Source of the DNA: JBNJFY01 sp051747265
GTDB taxonomy: Bacteria > Bacteroidota > Rhodothermia > Balneolales > Balneolaceae
Assembly (NCBI GenBank): GCA_051747265.1
Contig: JBNJFY010000005.1
Location: 260,631-324,630, forward strand
DNA: 64,000 nucleotides
Direction of reading: 5' to 3'
The notes under the pieces were generated by a model that did not search any database, was not told where the DNA came from, and saw nothing but the letters and a program-made list of their open reading frames with translations. Both the position numbers and the translations under genes were made by a program. This document shows positions 8,096 to 17,637 of this stretch, in pieces; the first letter of the stretch is position 1; every line of letters begins with the position of its first letter.

Positions 8096-10555
8096 ATGTC
8101 TACAAAATCATTACTGGTGCTTTGTCTGAGCGGATTACTAGCCTTTGCCGGCTGCGCGGGCACCCAGTCTGCTCAGCAATCCAACGGACAAGGACAAAAG
8201 AAATCTTCTAAGGATAAGAAGAAGACCTATGCTCAAATCATTCCCAAATCAGCAAAGAGTGATGAGGGGCTGTTTACGTCACACTGGGTCGAGGATGATC
8301 TGTATTACGAAATTCCAGACAGCCTTTTGGACCGACCCATGTTGTTGATCAGTCGTATTGCCCAGCTCCCTTCCGATTTTAGTCCATATATCAATGCAGG
8401 GAGTAAAGCCGCTGAGCAGGTGGTTCGCTGGCAACGGCGTGATGATCAAATTCTGCTGCGTAAAGTATCGTACAACAGCGTTGCTGCCGATTCTCTTCCC
8501 ATCCACAAATCGGTGGTAGTTAACAATTTTGAGCCGATTATACATGCGTTCAAAATAGAGACGGTGAGCCCAGACAGCCAACATGTGGTTATCAAAGTCA
8601 ATGATCTTTATGAAAAGGATGTCCCCGCACTTAGTGGTTTGTCCAATGGAATGCGCAGTCGGTTTGGAGTTCGACGTTTAGATGACAGTCGATCATTTAT
8701 TGATGAAGTAAAGAGCTTCCCGGAAAATCTGAATGTGCGCCACACCATGACCTACAGCGCCACCTCACCTCCTTCCGATGAAGGAACGGGTACGCTGACC
8801 ATGCAAATGTATCAATCCATGATATTGCTCCCCGAGCAACCGATGACACCACGTCTGGCGGATCCGCGCGTGGGTTACTTCTCGGTTAGTCAGATCAACT
8901 ATGGCTCGGAAGCCCAAAAAGCAGATCGCGAAACCTTTATCTCCCGCTGGAAGTTAGTTCCCAAGGATAAAGAAGCCTATTTGAACGGAGAACTGGTGGA
9001 ACCGGTAGACCCTATAGTCTACTACCTGGATCCGGCCACTCCTGATCGCTGGCGACCATATTTCTGCCAAGGTATTGAAGACTGGAACCGGGCCTTTGAG
9101 GCTGCCGGATTCAAGAATGCCATCCAGTGCGGTGATCCTGACGATGTAGAAAATTTTGATCCGGAGGATGTACGCTATTCGACGGTACGCTATGTGGCCA
9201 GCACTACACGAAATGCGGTGGGCCCCAGTGTTTCCGATCCCCGATCCGGGCAGATTATAGAGAGCGATATCATCTGGTATCACAATCATATTCGTTCCTA
9301 TCGCAATCGATTGATGATCGAAACCGGGGCTGCTAATCCCGGTGCGCGTTCCCTTACCCTGGATGACGATCTGATTGGCGAAACCATGCGTAAGGTTATT
9401 TCTCATGAGGTGGGTCACGCTATTGGTTTACCGCATAATATGATAGCTAGTTCTGCTTATCCGGTAGATTCGCTACGTTCACCCAGCTTTACATCCAAAT
9501 ATGGTGTTGCCGCGACCATCATGGATTATGCCCGTCAGAATTATATCGCCCAACCCGGTGATGGCGTGGAGCAATTTATTCGGATGATTGGCCCCTATGA
9601 TCTGTACTCCGTGGAATACGGTTATCGTTGGTACCCGGATATTGAACAACCGAAAGATGAAAAGCCGACTCTGGATGAATTCATTCTAGACCACGCAGAT
9701 GATAAACGGTATCGATTTGGCGGGCGCACCGACTTCAATCCGGAATCCCAAACCGAGGATCTGGGCGATGACCCGGTAAGAGCCAGTGAATATGCTATAG
9801 CCAACCTTAAGCGAGTAGTACCTAATCTAATCGAGTGGACATCCACGGGTGATAACACCTATGATGATCTGGATGAGATTTACGGTGAGCTCCAATATCA
9901 ATGGAATCGCTATATGGGTCATGTGATTACCATTATCGGCGGGGTTTATGAAAATCGCAAAATCACCTCCCAAGCAGGAACAGTATACCAAATAGTGCCT
10001 CAAAAAGAACAAGAGCGCGCTTTGGAATTCCTTGCTCAAAACGTCTTCCAGACTCCGGAGTGGATGCTGGATCAGCAGATCTTGCGTCGGATTGAGCCAG
10101 CGGGCGCTGTAGATCGCATTCGTGATTACCAAGTGGGACTTCTTGAAGATATGCTGCAGCCGGCTCGCTTACAGCGGTTGACCGAAGCCGAAACCATCGA
10201 CCGCGAAAATGCCTATCCCTTAGTGGATTACATGTCGGATTTGACGGCGAGCTTGTGGAGCGAATTCAACGCAGCCCGACCGGCCATCGATACCTACCGG
10301 CGCAACTTACAACGGGGTTACTTGGAGCAGATGGAATTCTTGATGACTGAAGAGTTTGACTTTGACTTTTCCTGGTATTTCGGCACCAATGTGGATGTGA
10401 GCCAATCAGATATTCGTCCGGCTGTGCGCTATACCCTGCGCAATTTACAGGAAGATATCGATCGCAACATTTCACTGGCGGCTAATGAAATGACACGTGC
10501 TCATTTAGAAGATGCCAGCGCTCGAATCGCAAATATCCTGGATAGTGACCAATAA
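8096..10555 (+). CDS. DUF5117/DUF5118-type zinc metalloprotease lipoprotein
   Basis: About 819 aa from ATG 8096 (a TTG at 8090 is in frame). The signal ends in a lipobox (LLAFAGC). A long N-terminal beta-rich region (DUF5118/DUF5117-like) precedes a metzincin-type zinc site HEVGHAIGLPHN near residue 437, which supplies three histidines and a catalytic glutamate. C-terminal to it lies a helical domain (DUF4953-like). Such proteins are outer-membrane or periplasmic proteases of unknown substrate in Bacteroidota and relatives. Length and motif are intact, so it is probably active. Transcribed alone and followed by a strong terminator. Confidence 0.85.
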   Translation: MSTKSLLVLCLSGLLAFAGCAGTQSAQQSNGQGQKKSSKDKKKTYAQIIPKSAKSDEGLFTSHWVEDDLYYEIPDSLLDRPMLLISRIAQLPSDFSPYINAGSKAAEQVVRWQRRDDQILLRKVSYNSVAADSLPIHKSVVVNNFEPIIHAFKIETVSPDSQHVVIKVNDLYEKDVPALSGLSNGMRSRFGVRRLDDSRSFIDEVKSFPENLNVRHTMTYSATSPPSDEGTGTLTMQMYQSMILLPEQPMTPRLADPRVGYFSVSQINYGSEAQKADRETFISRWKLVPKDKEAYLNGELVEPVDPIVYYLDPATPDRWRPYFCQGIEDWNRAFEAAGFKNAIQCGDPDDVENFDPEDVRYSTVRYVASTTRNAVGPSVSDPRSGQIIESDIIWYHNHIRSYRNRLMIETGAANPGARSLTLDDDLIGETMRKVISHEVGHAIGLPHNMIASSAYPVDSLRSPSFTSKYGVAATIMDYARQNYIAQPGDGVEQFIRMIGPYDLYSVEYGYRWYPDIEQPKDEKPTLDEFILDHADDKRYRFGGRTDFNPESQTEDLGDDPVRASEYAIANLKRVVPNLIEWTSTGDNTYDDLDEIYGELQYQWNRYMGHVITIIGGVYENRKITSQAGTVYQIVPQKEQERALEFLAQNVFQTPEWMLDQQILRRIEPAGAVDRIRDYQVGLLEDMLQPARLQRLTEAETIDRENAYPLVDYMSDLTASLWSEFNAARPAIDTYRRNLQRGYLEQMEFLMTEEFDFDFSWYFGTNVDVSQSDIRPAVRYTLRNLQEDIDRNISLAANEMTRAHLEDASARIANILDSDQ

Positions 10556-10580
10556 TTTTCTCCATTGATTAAACCTTTAT

Positions 10581-10610
10581 AAGCCATCGGATTTAATCCG
10601 GTGGCTTTTT
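10581..10610 (+). terminator. Rho-independent terminator after the metalloprotease gene
   Basis: Stem AAGCCATCGGAT/ATCCGGTGGCTT with one G-T wobble and a short loop, followed directly by a T6 run. It starts 25 bases after the stop codon of the 8096 gene. Confidence 0.85.
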
Positions 10611-10736
10611 TATTATAAGAAGTAATGGCTCCTGAATTGTCACTCCCAATCAAATATTTGAATCATCAGCACCCAATTAGATACTTCAACTACTCCGCCC
10701 GTACAGCATATCAACGGAGTAGCGGTACAATCGACT

Positions 10737-11255
10737 TTGGATTTTATTCAGAAAGAATATCAGGAAGATACTCGCAGTAAAATCTGGGACCGACTAGGTC
10801 AACAATACAGCGCTCAATTTCAACAAAAAATCAACAAAAGAGATTGGATTGACCTGAACGCATTTATCGCTTTATGTCAGGCCATTATCGATGTGGTTTG
10901 GGATGGAAAGGTCGAAAAAGCCCAAGAGTTGGGATATCTAAGCGCCCGTCAATCACTGCCCTCATTTTACAAAGTACTCTATCGTCTGGGAGATGTAGAC
11001 TACGTGATTGGTAAAGCCTCCAATATATTTAACAGTTACTACCAAGAGGCTGAGCTATCCATCACTGAGCAACAAAACGATATGGTTAACCTCCAGATTA
11101 CTGGTTTATATGATCCCACTACCATTATCATACGACGTATCGTTGGATTTCTACGTGCCTCTATTGAAATATCGGGGGGACAACTGAGCGAGCTAACTTG
11201 GAATCAGTCAGAACCCATAGACGGAACCTGGAGTATTTACATGTCTTGGTCGTAG
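10737..11255 (+). CDS. Hypothetical protein, possibly DUF2378/heme-NO-binding-like helical domain
   Basis: 172 aa in the annotated frame, using a TTG start. The frame stays open for 26 further codons upstream (to a TGA at 10659). Those codons read like protein (NGVAVQSTLDFIQ), so the true start may be an unusual codon upstream or the 5' end may be damaged. The pattern DFIQKEYQ...WDRLGQQY...FYKVLYRLGD recalls the DUF2378 family known from Myxococcus, but I am not certain. No signal peptide. It stands 74 bases before the CDF transporter. Confidence 0.55.
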   Translation: MDFIQKEYQEDTRSKIWDRLGQQYSAQFQQKINKRDWIDLNAFIALCQAIIDVVWDGKVEKAQELGYLSARQSLPSFYKVLYRLGDVDYVIGKASNIFNSYYQEAELSITEQQNDMVNLQITGLYDPTTIIIRRIVGFLRASIEISGGQLSELTWNQSEPIDGTWSIYMSWS

Positions 11256-11329
11256 GCTGATCAGTTACACTTGCCTCCCCTTGTGGATCTGCCTGAGTTC
11301 GTCTATCATAGATAGCTAACCACAAAACA

Positions 11330-12241
11330 ATGTCTATGGCTTCTGGATCCAAAAAAGTTATTTACGCCGCGCTTGTTGGTAATGCCCTCATTGCGGTTAC
11401 CAAATTTTTCGCCTCAGTATGGACGGGTAGTTCAGCCATGTTTTCTGAAGGCGTCCACTCCCTGGTGGATACCGGCAATCAGATGTTATTGCTTCTCGGA
11501 CTCAAAAAAGCCATTCAACCCGCCAACACAGAACACCCCTTTGGTCATGGAAAGGAAATCTATTTTTGGAGCTTTGTAGTGGCTATTATGATTTTTGCGG
11601 TGGGTTCCGGGGTTTCTCTCTATGAAGGTATTCACGGCATTATTAACCCGCATGAACCAGAATCATATCTGGTGAACTACCTGGTATTGGGTTCGGCCAT
11701 TATTTTTGAAGGGTTTGCCTGGTATTTTGCCTGGCGCGAGTTTACCAATCACAAAGGTCGGCGCGGTTATATCGAAGCAGTGCGCAAAGGCAAAAATCCA
11801 TCTCTTTTTGTAGTACTATTTGAAGATTCCGCAGCCCTGTTGGGACTGGTAGTGGCTTTAATCGGTGTGGGGTTAACCCAATATACCGGCTTTGTGGTTT
11901 TTGACGGTATCGCTTCAGTAATCATTGGACTGATTCTGGGTGGAACTGCCATCTGGTTGGCTTACGAAACCAAAGGCTTACTAATTGGAGAAAGTGCCGA
12001 TGTTGAAGTTGTAGCTAAAATTCGTGACCTGACCACACAAGATGACCTCGTGGATAAAGTTCATGAGGTACTCACCCTACACATGGGACCGGATTTTATC
12101 CTGGTGAATATGTCAGTAGATTTCACCAATGATTTGAATGGGCAGCAGGTTAATGATGCCATCTCCCATCTGGATCATGACATTAAAGCGTTGGACCCCC
12201 GCTTGAAACGGGTCTTTATCGAGGCTCAAAATCTAAATTAA
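11330..12241 (+). CDS. Cation diffusion facilitator family transporter
   Basis: 303 aa with about six membrane helices and a cytoplasmic C-terminal domain, the usual CDF layout. Helix 2 carries SEGVHSLVDTGNQ and helix 5 FEDSAALLG, matching the two metal-site pairs. The motif HPFGHGKEIYFWS follows helix 2. CDF proteins export Zn2+, Fe2+, Mn2+ or Co2+ in exchange for protons; the H-x3-D/E-D composition here does not settle the metal. First gene of a tight cluster with DUF1028 (10 bases) and RidA (10 bases). Confidence 0.9.
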   Translation: MSMASGSKKVIYAALVGNALIAVTKFFASVWTGSSAMFSEGVHSLVDTGNQMLLLLGLKKAIQPANTEHPFGHGKEIYFWSFVVAIMIFAVGSGVSLYEGIHGIINPHEPESYLVNYLVLGSAIIFEGFAWYFAWREFTNHKGRRGYIEAVRKGKNPSLFVVLFEDSAALLGLVVALIGVGLTQYTGFVVFDGIASVIIGLILGGTAIWLAYETKGLLIGESADVEVVAKIRDLTTQDDLVDKVHEVLTLHMGPDFILVNMSVDFTNDLNGQQVNDAISHLDHDIKALDPRLKRVFIEAQNLN

Positions 12242-12251
12242 TAGCAATACA

Positions 12252-13292
12252 ATGAAACGACTGTCATTTAACCATCGATGTTCGCAATGGGTAATTGCGG
12301 CTGTACTTACCCTGATTATGGGTTTACCCTTTGAAATAACGGCCCAACATACCCATCAACCCGGAGATATCCCTGATGATCCGTTCACACACACCTTCTC
12401 AATCGTGGCTCGCGATGCAGAAACCGGACAAATTGGAGTAGCCGTACAGTCGCACTGGTTCTCGGTAGGATCTGTGGTCAGTTGGGCTCGAGCCGGTGTG
12501 GGAGCCGTGGCAACGCAATCTCTCTCCAACGTTAGTTTTGGTCCCCGTGCACTGGATATGTTAGAAGCCGGACTTTCACCTAAGGAAGCCCTACGAGAGT
12601 TGATCGAATCTGATGACGGCAGTGCCTTTCGCCAAGTGGCTATCATCGATACACAAGGCCGTGTGGCCGTACACACCGGTGATAAGTGTATAGCTGAAGC
12701 TGGGCATCAAACGGGCAATAACTACTCTGTACAGGCAAATATGATGCTCAACGATACCGTCTGGCCGGCAATGTCGGATGCTTTTGAGCAAACCGAAGGC
12801 TCACTGGCCGATCGGATGATGGCTGCGCTGAATGCCGCTCAGGATGAAGGTGGAGATATCCGGGGGCAACAGTCTGCGGCTATGATAGTCGTTAAAGGAG
12901 AATCAACGGGTAAACCTTGGGAAGATCGTGTGATGGAGCTGCGTGTCGAAGATCATCCCAATGCTGTGGCAGAGATGGATCGCCTGCTAAAAGTCAATGA
13001 AGCCTACAATCACATGAATGCCGGCGATCACGCCATTGAGCAGCAGGATGTGGATGGAGCCCTGCGCGAGTACAATGCTGCCATGGAAATGTTTCCCGAT
13101 AATGTAGAAATGAAATACTGGACAGCGGTTTCCTTGGCTAATGCCGATCGGATGGATCAAGCCCTCCCCTTATTTAAAGAAGTATTCGAAGCCGATTCCA
13201 ACTGGATAGAGCTCACTCGCCGGATTGTCCCCAATGGCATGTTGAATGTTAGCGACGCTGAACTCCAACAAATTACAACTCTAACCCAATAA
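12252..13292 (+). CDS. DUF1028 family protein with TPR-like tail
   Basis: 346 aa with a signal peptide (ends EITAQ). Residues 40-220 match DUF1028, an Ntn-hydrolase-like fold: THTFSIVARDAETGQIGVAVQSHWFSVGS and GVGAVATQSLSN. The tail from about 260 (AYNHMNAGDHAIEQQDVDGALREYNAAM...) is a TPR-like helical repeat, which likely mediates a protein contact (inference). The function is unknown; an amidase or peptidase role is often suggested from the fold. It lies between a metal transporter and a RidA protein on the same transcript. Confidence 0.8.
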   Translation: MKRLSFNHRCSQWVIAAVLTLIMGLPFEITAQHTHQPGDIPDDPFTHTFSIVARDAETGQIGVAVQSHWFSVGSVVSWARAGVGAVATQSLSNVSFGPRALDMLEAGLSPKEALRELIESDDGSAFRQVAIIDTQGRVAVHTGDKCIAEAGHQTGNNYSVQANMMLNDTVWPAMSDAFEQTEGSLADRMMAALNAAQDEGGDIRGQQSAAMIVVKGESTGKPWEDRVMELRVEDHPNAVAEMDRLLKVNEAYNHMNAGDHAIEQQDVDGALREYNAAMEMFPDNVEMKYWTAVSLANADRMDQALPLFKEVFEADSNWIELTRRIVPNGMLNVSDAELQQITTLTQ

Positions 13293-13302
13293 GAGATTCC
13301 CT

Positions 13303-13737
13303 ATGGCACCAGAAAAAGAGAATAAGAATTTTCCGCCCCCGCGACGTGAACGAGTTTCCAGTGGCACCAAATGGGAATCCGTAATGGGATATTCCCGAGC
13401 CATCAAAGCGGGTAAACACATCTACGTATCCGGTACTACCTCCACCGATATGAGTGGCAACCTACTGCATAAGGGGGAAGCTTACGATCAAGCTACACGG
13501 GCGTTAGAAAACATTGAAAAAGCCTTGGAAGAGTTTGGGGCGGATCGCCGTCATATTGTGCGTACCCGCGTCTTTGTGACCAACATCTACAGCTGGGAAG
13601 TGATCGCCAACGCGCACGGAGACTTTTTCAAAGACATCAACCCAGTGACCAGCATGGTGGAAGTGCGCCGCCTGATTGAACCGGAAATGTTGGTAGAAAT
13701 CGAGGCCGATGCCTATTTGGACGCGGATACGGCCTGA
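13303..13737 (+). CDS. RidA/YjgF family protein
   Basis: 144 aa. Rid-fold elements are visible: GYSRAIKAGKHIYVSGTTSTD near the N-terminus, ALENIEKALEEFGADRRHIVRTRVFVTN in the middle and PVTSMVEVRRLIEPEMLVEIEADA at the end. The arginine that binds the carboxylate of enamine/imine substrates (VRRL) appears present. Homologues hydrolyse 2-aminoacrylate-type intermediates released by PLP enzymes. Last gene of the CDF-DUF1028-RidA operon. Confidence 0.88.
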   Translation: MAPEKENKNFPPPRRERVSSGTKWESVMGYSRAIKAGKHIYVSGTTSTDMSGNLLHKGEAYDQATRALENIEKALEEFGADRRHIVRTRVFVTNIYSWEVIANAHGDFFKDINPVTSMVEVRRLIEPEMLVEIEADAYLDADTA

Positions 13738-13755
13738 AATTTCTTTCCAGAATTG

Positions 13756-13790
13756 AAAAAGGAGATTGAGTGTTACCTCAATCTCCTTTG
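13756..13790. terminator. Bidirectional terminator between RidA and DoxX genes
   Basis: Perfect 10-bp stem GGAGATTGAG/CTCAATCTCC (13761-13770 and 13777-13786), with an A5 run before it and a short T run after it. It serves the convergent genes at 13737 (+) and 13816 (-). Confidence 0.85.
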
Positions 13791-13815
13791 ATTTCATTTA
13801 TTATTGACATCCATA

Positions 13816-14205
13816 TCAGCTCTCACCATCGATAGAGGCGGCTCCTCCTCCACTGAACATCAGGGAAACGGCCATCAGGAACAGTACGAAATCAAATTCC
13901 CATCCCCCGCTGAATCCTTTAGCAAACTTGACGGTGATCATAGCTACAATCATCACGATGGCTATGAGCGCCGCGGCTATTCGGGTTTGAAAACCTACCA
14001 GCAGTAAGATTCCACCCACAAACTCAACCAAAGCTACCACCCAAGCCATAACGGAGGGCAACGGTATACCTACATTTCCAAAGAAACCTGCCGTTCCTTC
14101 AATTCCAGTTAGTTTACCCCAACCGTGCACGATGAATACCGCGGCCAGTCCTATTCTGAGTACCAGGGGAACGTATTTCCTGTATTGTCCCAACGACTCC
14201 AGCAT
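13816..14205 (-). CDS. DoxX family membrane protein
   Basis: 129 aa with four hydrophobic helices. The start VPLVLRIGLAAVFIVHGWGKL and the central VALVEFVGGILLLVGFQTRIAA are typical of DoxX-family proteins, inner-membrane proteins of uncertain function often linked to redox or stress physiology. It is a single gene; the 257 bases upstream (14206-14462) hold no recognisable feature beyond its promoter region. Confidence 0.88.
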   Translation of the reverse strand: MLESLGQYRKYVPLVLRIGLAAVFIVHGWGKLTGIEGTAGFFGNVGIPLPSVMAWVVALVEFVGGILLLVGFQTRIAAALIAIVMIVAMITVKFAKGFSGGWEFDFVLFLMAVSLMFSGGGAASIDGES

Positions 14206-14462
14206 ATAAAATCCTCCAACGAATTAGTTTAGCATTAAACGATTACGATTATCATACTAGCTAGAAGCTAACTTTGCAAACTATTTACGGCATAGACCCT
14301 TAATATTTATCCGCTTATCCAGTAAGATTCTGGTAGAATACAAGAAACAAACTCGATGCTAGCTGATCGTGTTTTTTCTCGTCAGTCAAGCTAAAAGGCT
14401 TAGTTTAGCCCCCTAACGTGCAAGCCGTATCTAGGATACAATATCCGTTTGCGTCTTTTCCC

Positions 14463-15749
14463 TTACCCTACATCGGCTGTTTTTATAGAAGGCAACCCCC
14501 GCATCATTATAGCCCCAATGATGAAAAAGGCAACAATTACGGTCATCCCAACGCGCTGACTTCCACTAAACAAGGTTAACTGCCCCACCAAAAATGGCCC
14601 CATGAAGGCGGTTACTTTCCCGGATAGCGCAAACAATCCAAACATTTGCGTGCGCATTTCTTGCGGAGCCAAATGAGCCATATACGTCCGACTGGCTGCC
14701 TGCACCGGCCCCACAAACAGTCCCAGAATCAATCCAAAGGTCCAGAACAAACTAATTGAAGAAACCAACAGTATGCTGGAACAACTGATAATCAGCCCAA
14801 TCAAAGCCACATTAATCGTGGTTTTACTGCCCAACGCATCATCCAGCCAGGCAAAAGCAGCAGCGCCCAATCCCGCGGTTACATTCAGCCCGATTCCGAA
14901 GATGAGCACATCTTTTTCGGTCATATCGAATGCACCCGCCGCGTAAATTCCTCCGAATGCGAACACTGTGGCTAACCCATCGATAAAAAACATGCGGGCA
15001 ACCAGGAATCGTAAGATGTCTTTATACTCTCGAACGTGCTGCACAGATTCTTTGATTTGCAGCCAGCCTTCGCGCACCGAATCCCTCATCGACTTAAAAG
15101 TGGACGGACGATCTGGTGTGTTCAAAAACAGAGGCAAAGCGAAAATGGCATACCAAATGGCCACCAACACAAAAGTGGCCCGCACGTGTTCGGCTTGATC
15201 AGTACTCAACCCCAGCCAGGCTGCTTCTGGATTGATTAATCCATAGAGTGCCACAATCAGGCAAACCAAACCACCGGCATACCCTAATCCCCAAGCCCAA
15301 CCGGACCAACGCCCCATCTTTTTTGAGGAAACCAGATCGGGCAGCATGGCATTGTAAAACACAAAGGAGAACTCAGAACCAATGGTACTTAAAGCCACCA
15401 TGGCTAATGCAAAATAGAGAACCTCATTACTCGGATAGGCCCACCAAAGTAGCGCGGTGGGAATGATGCACAGCAACGTAAACACCGCTAGCCAGGGTTT
15501 TCGACGTCCCCCCTGATCGGCAACTGCTCCCAAAAATGGTCCCAACAGAGCAACCGTCAATCCGGCGATGCTGATGGTATTTCCCCACTGTGAGCTTCCT
15601 AACGTCTCATTTTCGGCGATTTGTCGGGTAAAGTACGCCGCAAAGACAAACGTCTGAATAACGGTGGGATAGGCGCTGTTTGCCCAATCATATAACGCCC
15701 AGGACCATAACCCCTTATTTCCATTTTGTAGTGACTCGTGTTCAGTCAT
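14463..15749 (-). CDS. MFS transporter, UMF1/Atg22-like
   Basis: 428 aa with about 12 membrane helices. The N-terminus GLWSWALYDWANSAYPTVIQTFVFAAYF is the diagnostic beginning of the UMF1 (Atg22-like) family. The MFS loop motif GAVADQGGRRKP follows helix 2. The substrates of bacterial members are unknown; the yeast relative exports amino acids from the vacuole. Full length, alone, and divergent from the 15880 gene. Confidence 0.88.
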   Translation of the reverse strand: MTEHESLQNGNKGLWSWALYDWANSAYPTVIQTFVFAAYFTRQIAENETLGSSQWGNTISIAGLTVALLGPFLGAVADQGGRRKPWLAVFTLLCIIPTALLWWAYPSNEVLYFALAMVALSTIGSEFSFVFYNAMLPDLVSSKKMGRWSGWAWGLGYAGGLVCLIVALYGLINPEAAWLGLSTDQAEHVRATFVLVAIWYAIFALPLFLNTPDRPSTFKSMRDSVREGWLQIKESVQHVREYKDILRFLVARMFFIDGLATVFAFGGIYAAGAFDMTEKDVLIFGIGLNVTAGLGAAAFAWLDDALGSKTTINVALIGLIISCSSILLVSSISLFWTFGLILGLFVGPVQAASRTYMAHLAPQEMRTQMFGLFALSGKVTAFMGPFLVGQLTLFSGSQRVGMTVIVAFFIIGAIMMRGLPSIKTADVG

Positions 15750-15879
15750 TTCCTGCCCATTGATTAAAAAGCTGGATTAACATAGCCACAATAGAAGCAT
15801 TTTCAAATGAATGGCCTCAACTAAACAGAACCATAAAATTTTAGTAACATAAAGAAATGACGATGATATAAGCCGATCT

Positions 15880-16869
15880 ATGAACTTAATTCCAATTCCA
15901 CATAACAGCCGCTGGTATTGCCAAGTTTTGGTATTGGTTCTGCTGTGGGTGGTCACCGCTCCGAATAGTGCTAACGCCCAAACCAAACTGGAAAGCCTGA
16001 TTTTTGAGTCTAACCGCATTCAACTCTGGGAATCGTTGCCCGAACCCAGTCAACAAAGCCTTCAACGGGAACTTCAGCAGATTAAACAAGATGTTTCCCT
16101 GCGTGATATACAACTTCGGCTACAAAGTGGGGTAACTACCGGCTATATGCCTTCTTGGTATCGAGCGCTTATAGACACCAGCCAATCCAAGATGTTTAAG
16201 ACTTCGTATCGGTACACCGATATCAACGCCGATGGTCGAACCGACTTGGTGTACACCGGATACCCGATCAGCTTCAATCAACCCAGTACGGTTATCTGGC
16301 TATTGAATGAAAATCATTACGAGTTAATCGGCCAACGTTCGGGCTTACTTTATGCCTTACAACCCGGACAGACACCATCTCTTATTATGCAGCAGGGTCA
16401 ATGTTGTGGTAATTATATATTGCGTTATGATGTGGTGAGTATGAACATGCGGTTGGGTGATAACGCGGCTCCCTCCTTTTCTGTGGATAAATCCTATGTG
16501 GCTTTCAAAAACACCTATATCCCTAGAGGAACAGCTCCCTCACACAATCGTGCGGCCATTACCGTTACCACAGATCGAGCCGAACTGCGATTCTCCCCAG
16601 TACAACGTGACAATCTGGATGCTCAATTTTCCCGTCGCGAACAAACAAAAGCCTTTGGCAACATCGTAGCAATATTTCACAAAGGAGATCGCGGCATACT
16701 GCTGGGTACATATAGTGAGGCTATGGAACGCGGCGAATGGTGGTTAGTTGCCTTTAAACCGAAAACATTGGGTTCATACAACCGCTTCTATAACGATAGA
16801 AACGCTCATCGTATAGGTTGGATTCGATCCCAATCGGCTACTACGGGTGAGACCACCTCCAATTTGTAG
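15880..16869 (+). CDS. Secreted protein of unknown function with EF-like calcium loop
   Basis: 329 aa with a signal peptide (ends NSANAQ). At about residue 112 it has DINADGRTDLVYTG, a DxNxDGxxD calcium loop of the FG-GAP/dockerin kind, in a segment on reading out a state (STVIWLLNENHYELIGQ). A CC pair lies around residue 175. The C-terminal third (AELRFSPVQRD...GIRSQ-type segments) looks SH3-like. Not a family I can name. Convergent with plsC, only 7 bases apart. Confidence 0.6.
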   Translation: MNLIPIPHNSRWYCQVLVLVLLWVVTAPNSANAQTKLESLIFESNRIQLWESLPEPSQQSLQRELQQIKQDVSLRDIQLRLQSGVTTGYMPSWYRALIDTSQSKMFKTSYRYTDINADGRTDLVYTGYPISFNQPSTVIWLLNENHYELIGQRSGLLYALQPGQTPSLIMQQGQCCGNYILRYDVVSMNMRLGDNAAPSFSVDKSYVAFKNTYIPRGTAPSHNRAAITVTTDRAELRFSPVQRDNLDAQFSRREQTKAFGNIVAIFHKGDRGILLGTYSEAMERGEWWLVAFKPKTLGSYNRFYNDRNAHRIGWIRSQSATTGETTSNL

Positions 16870-16876
16870 GCTCAAC

Positions 16877-17635
16877 CTACACCATCTGATCGACCTCTTG
16901 TTCCGGCAGTCCTCGCCATTCGGCCAGTTGCTTACGAATTTTGCTACGCACCTGATTGGTCAATTCATCCAAGTCGTCCATAGTAAGCCCTTCTGTTGGA
17001 ATGGGTTCTAACACCTTTAGACGGATGTAGGAAGGTTTATCAAATTTCCAGCTATGTTTGGGTAAACAATCCTGCGTACCATCAATGGCCAAAGGCAATA
17101 CCGGCGTTTGCGACTGAATGGCTAAGCGAAATGCCCCTTTGGAAAAACTGCGCAGTTGTCCCGATTTAGAGCGGGTTCCTTCGGGGAAAAATATCACTGA
17201 GCATTTGTTTTGCAGATAATAGCGCGCTCTTCGCAGGGTAGCGATACGGCGATTGGCCGCCTTTCGATCTACGGGAATGTCTCCGGCCAGTTGCATCATC
17301 CATCCTACTATAGGAACCGCAAACAGCTCTTTTTTGGCCACCCACTTCATTTCCCAAGGCAAATTACTGATTAATGGGATATCCGCCTGTGAAAGATGAT
17401 TGGAAACCACCACATAGGGGTTCCGCATATCATAATCATATTTGCCGGTAATGGTCAGTGTCCAGTTGGGATTCAGTTTGGTCATCGCCTTACCGACTTT
17501 GCGGAACAGGTAGCCCGTTTTGTAGAAAGATTTATCCCGTTCCAACAACCGTACAATGGCCATCATAGGCAACCAAACAATCAACAATACCGCAATGGCC
17601 ACCCAGATAAGCGCTGATTTGATTGTATTAAGCAT
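16877..17635 (-). CDS. plsC: 1-acyl-sn-glycerol-3-phosphate acyltransferase
   Basis: 252 aa. An N-terminal membrane segment is followed by the acyltransferase motif NHLSQAD (H-x4-D) and the substrate motif FPEGTRSKSG, with a third block PVLPLAIDGTQ. These are the PlsC signature blocks, so it should convert lysophosphatidate to phosphatidate at the inner membrane. Only 2 bases separate it from the upstream alkaline phosphatase gene, so it is probably the second gene of that transcript. Confidence 0.88.
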   Translation of the reverse strand: MLNTIKSALIWVAIAVLLIVWLPMMAIVRLLERDKSFYKTGYLFRKVGKAMTKLNPNWTLTITGKYDYDMRNPYVVVSNHLSQADIPLISNLPWEMKWVAKKELFAVPIVGWMMQLAGDIPVDRKAANRRIATLRRARYYLQNKCSVIFFPEGTRSKSGQLRSFSKGAFRLAIQSQTPVLPLAIDGTQDCLPKHSWKFDKPSYIRLKVLEPIPTEGLTMDDLDELTNQVRSKIRKQLAEWRGLPEQEVDQMV

Positions 17636-17637
17636 GG

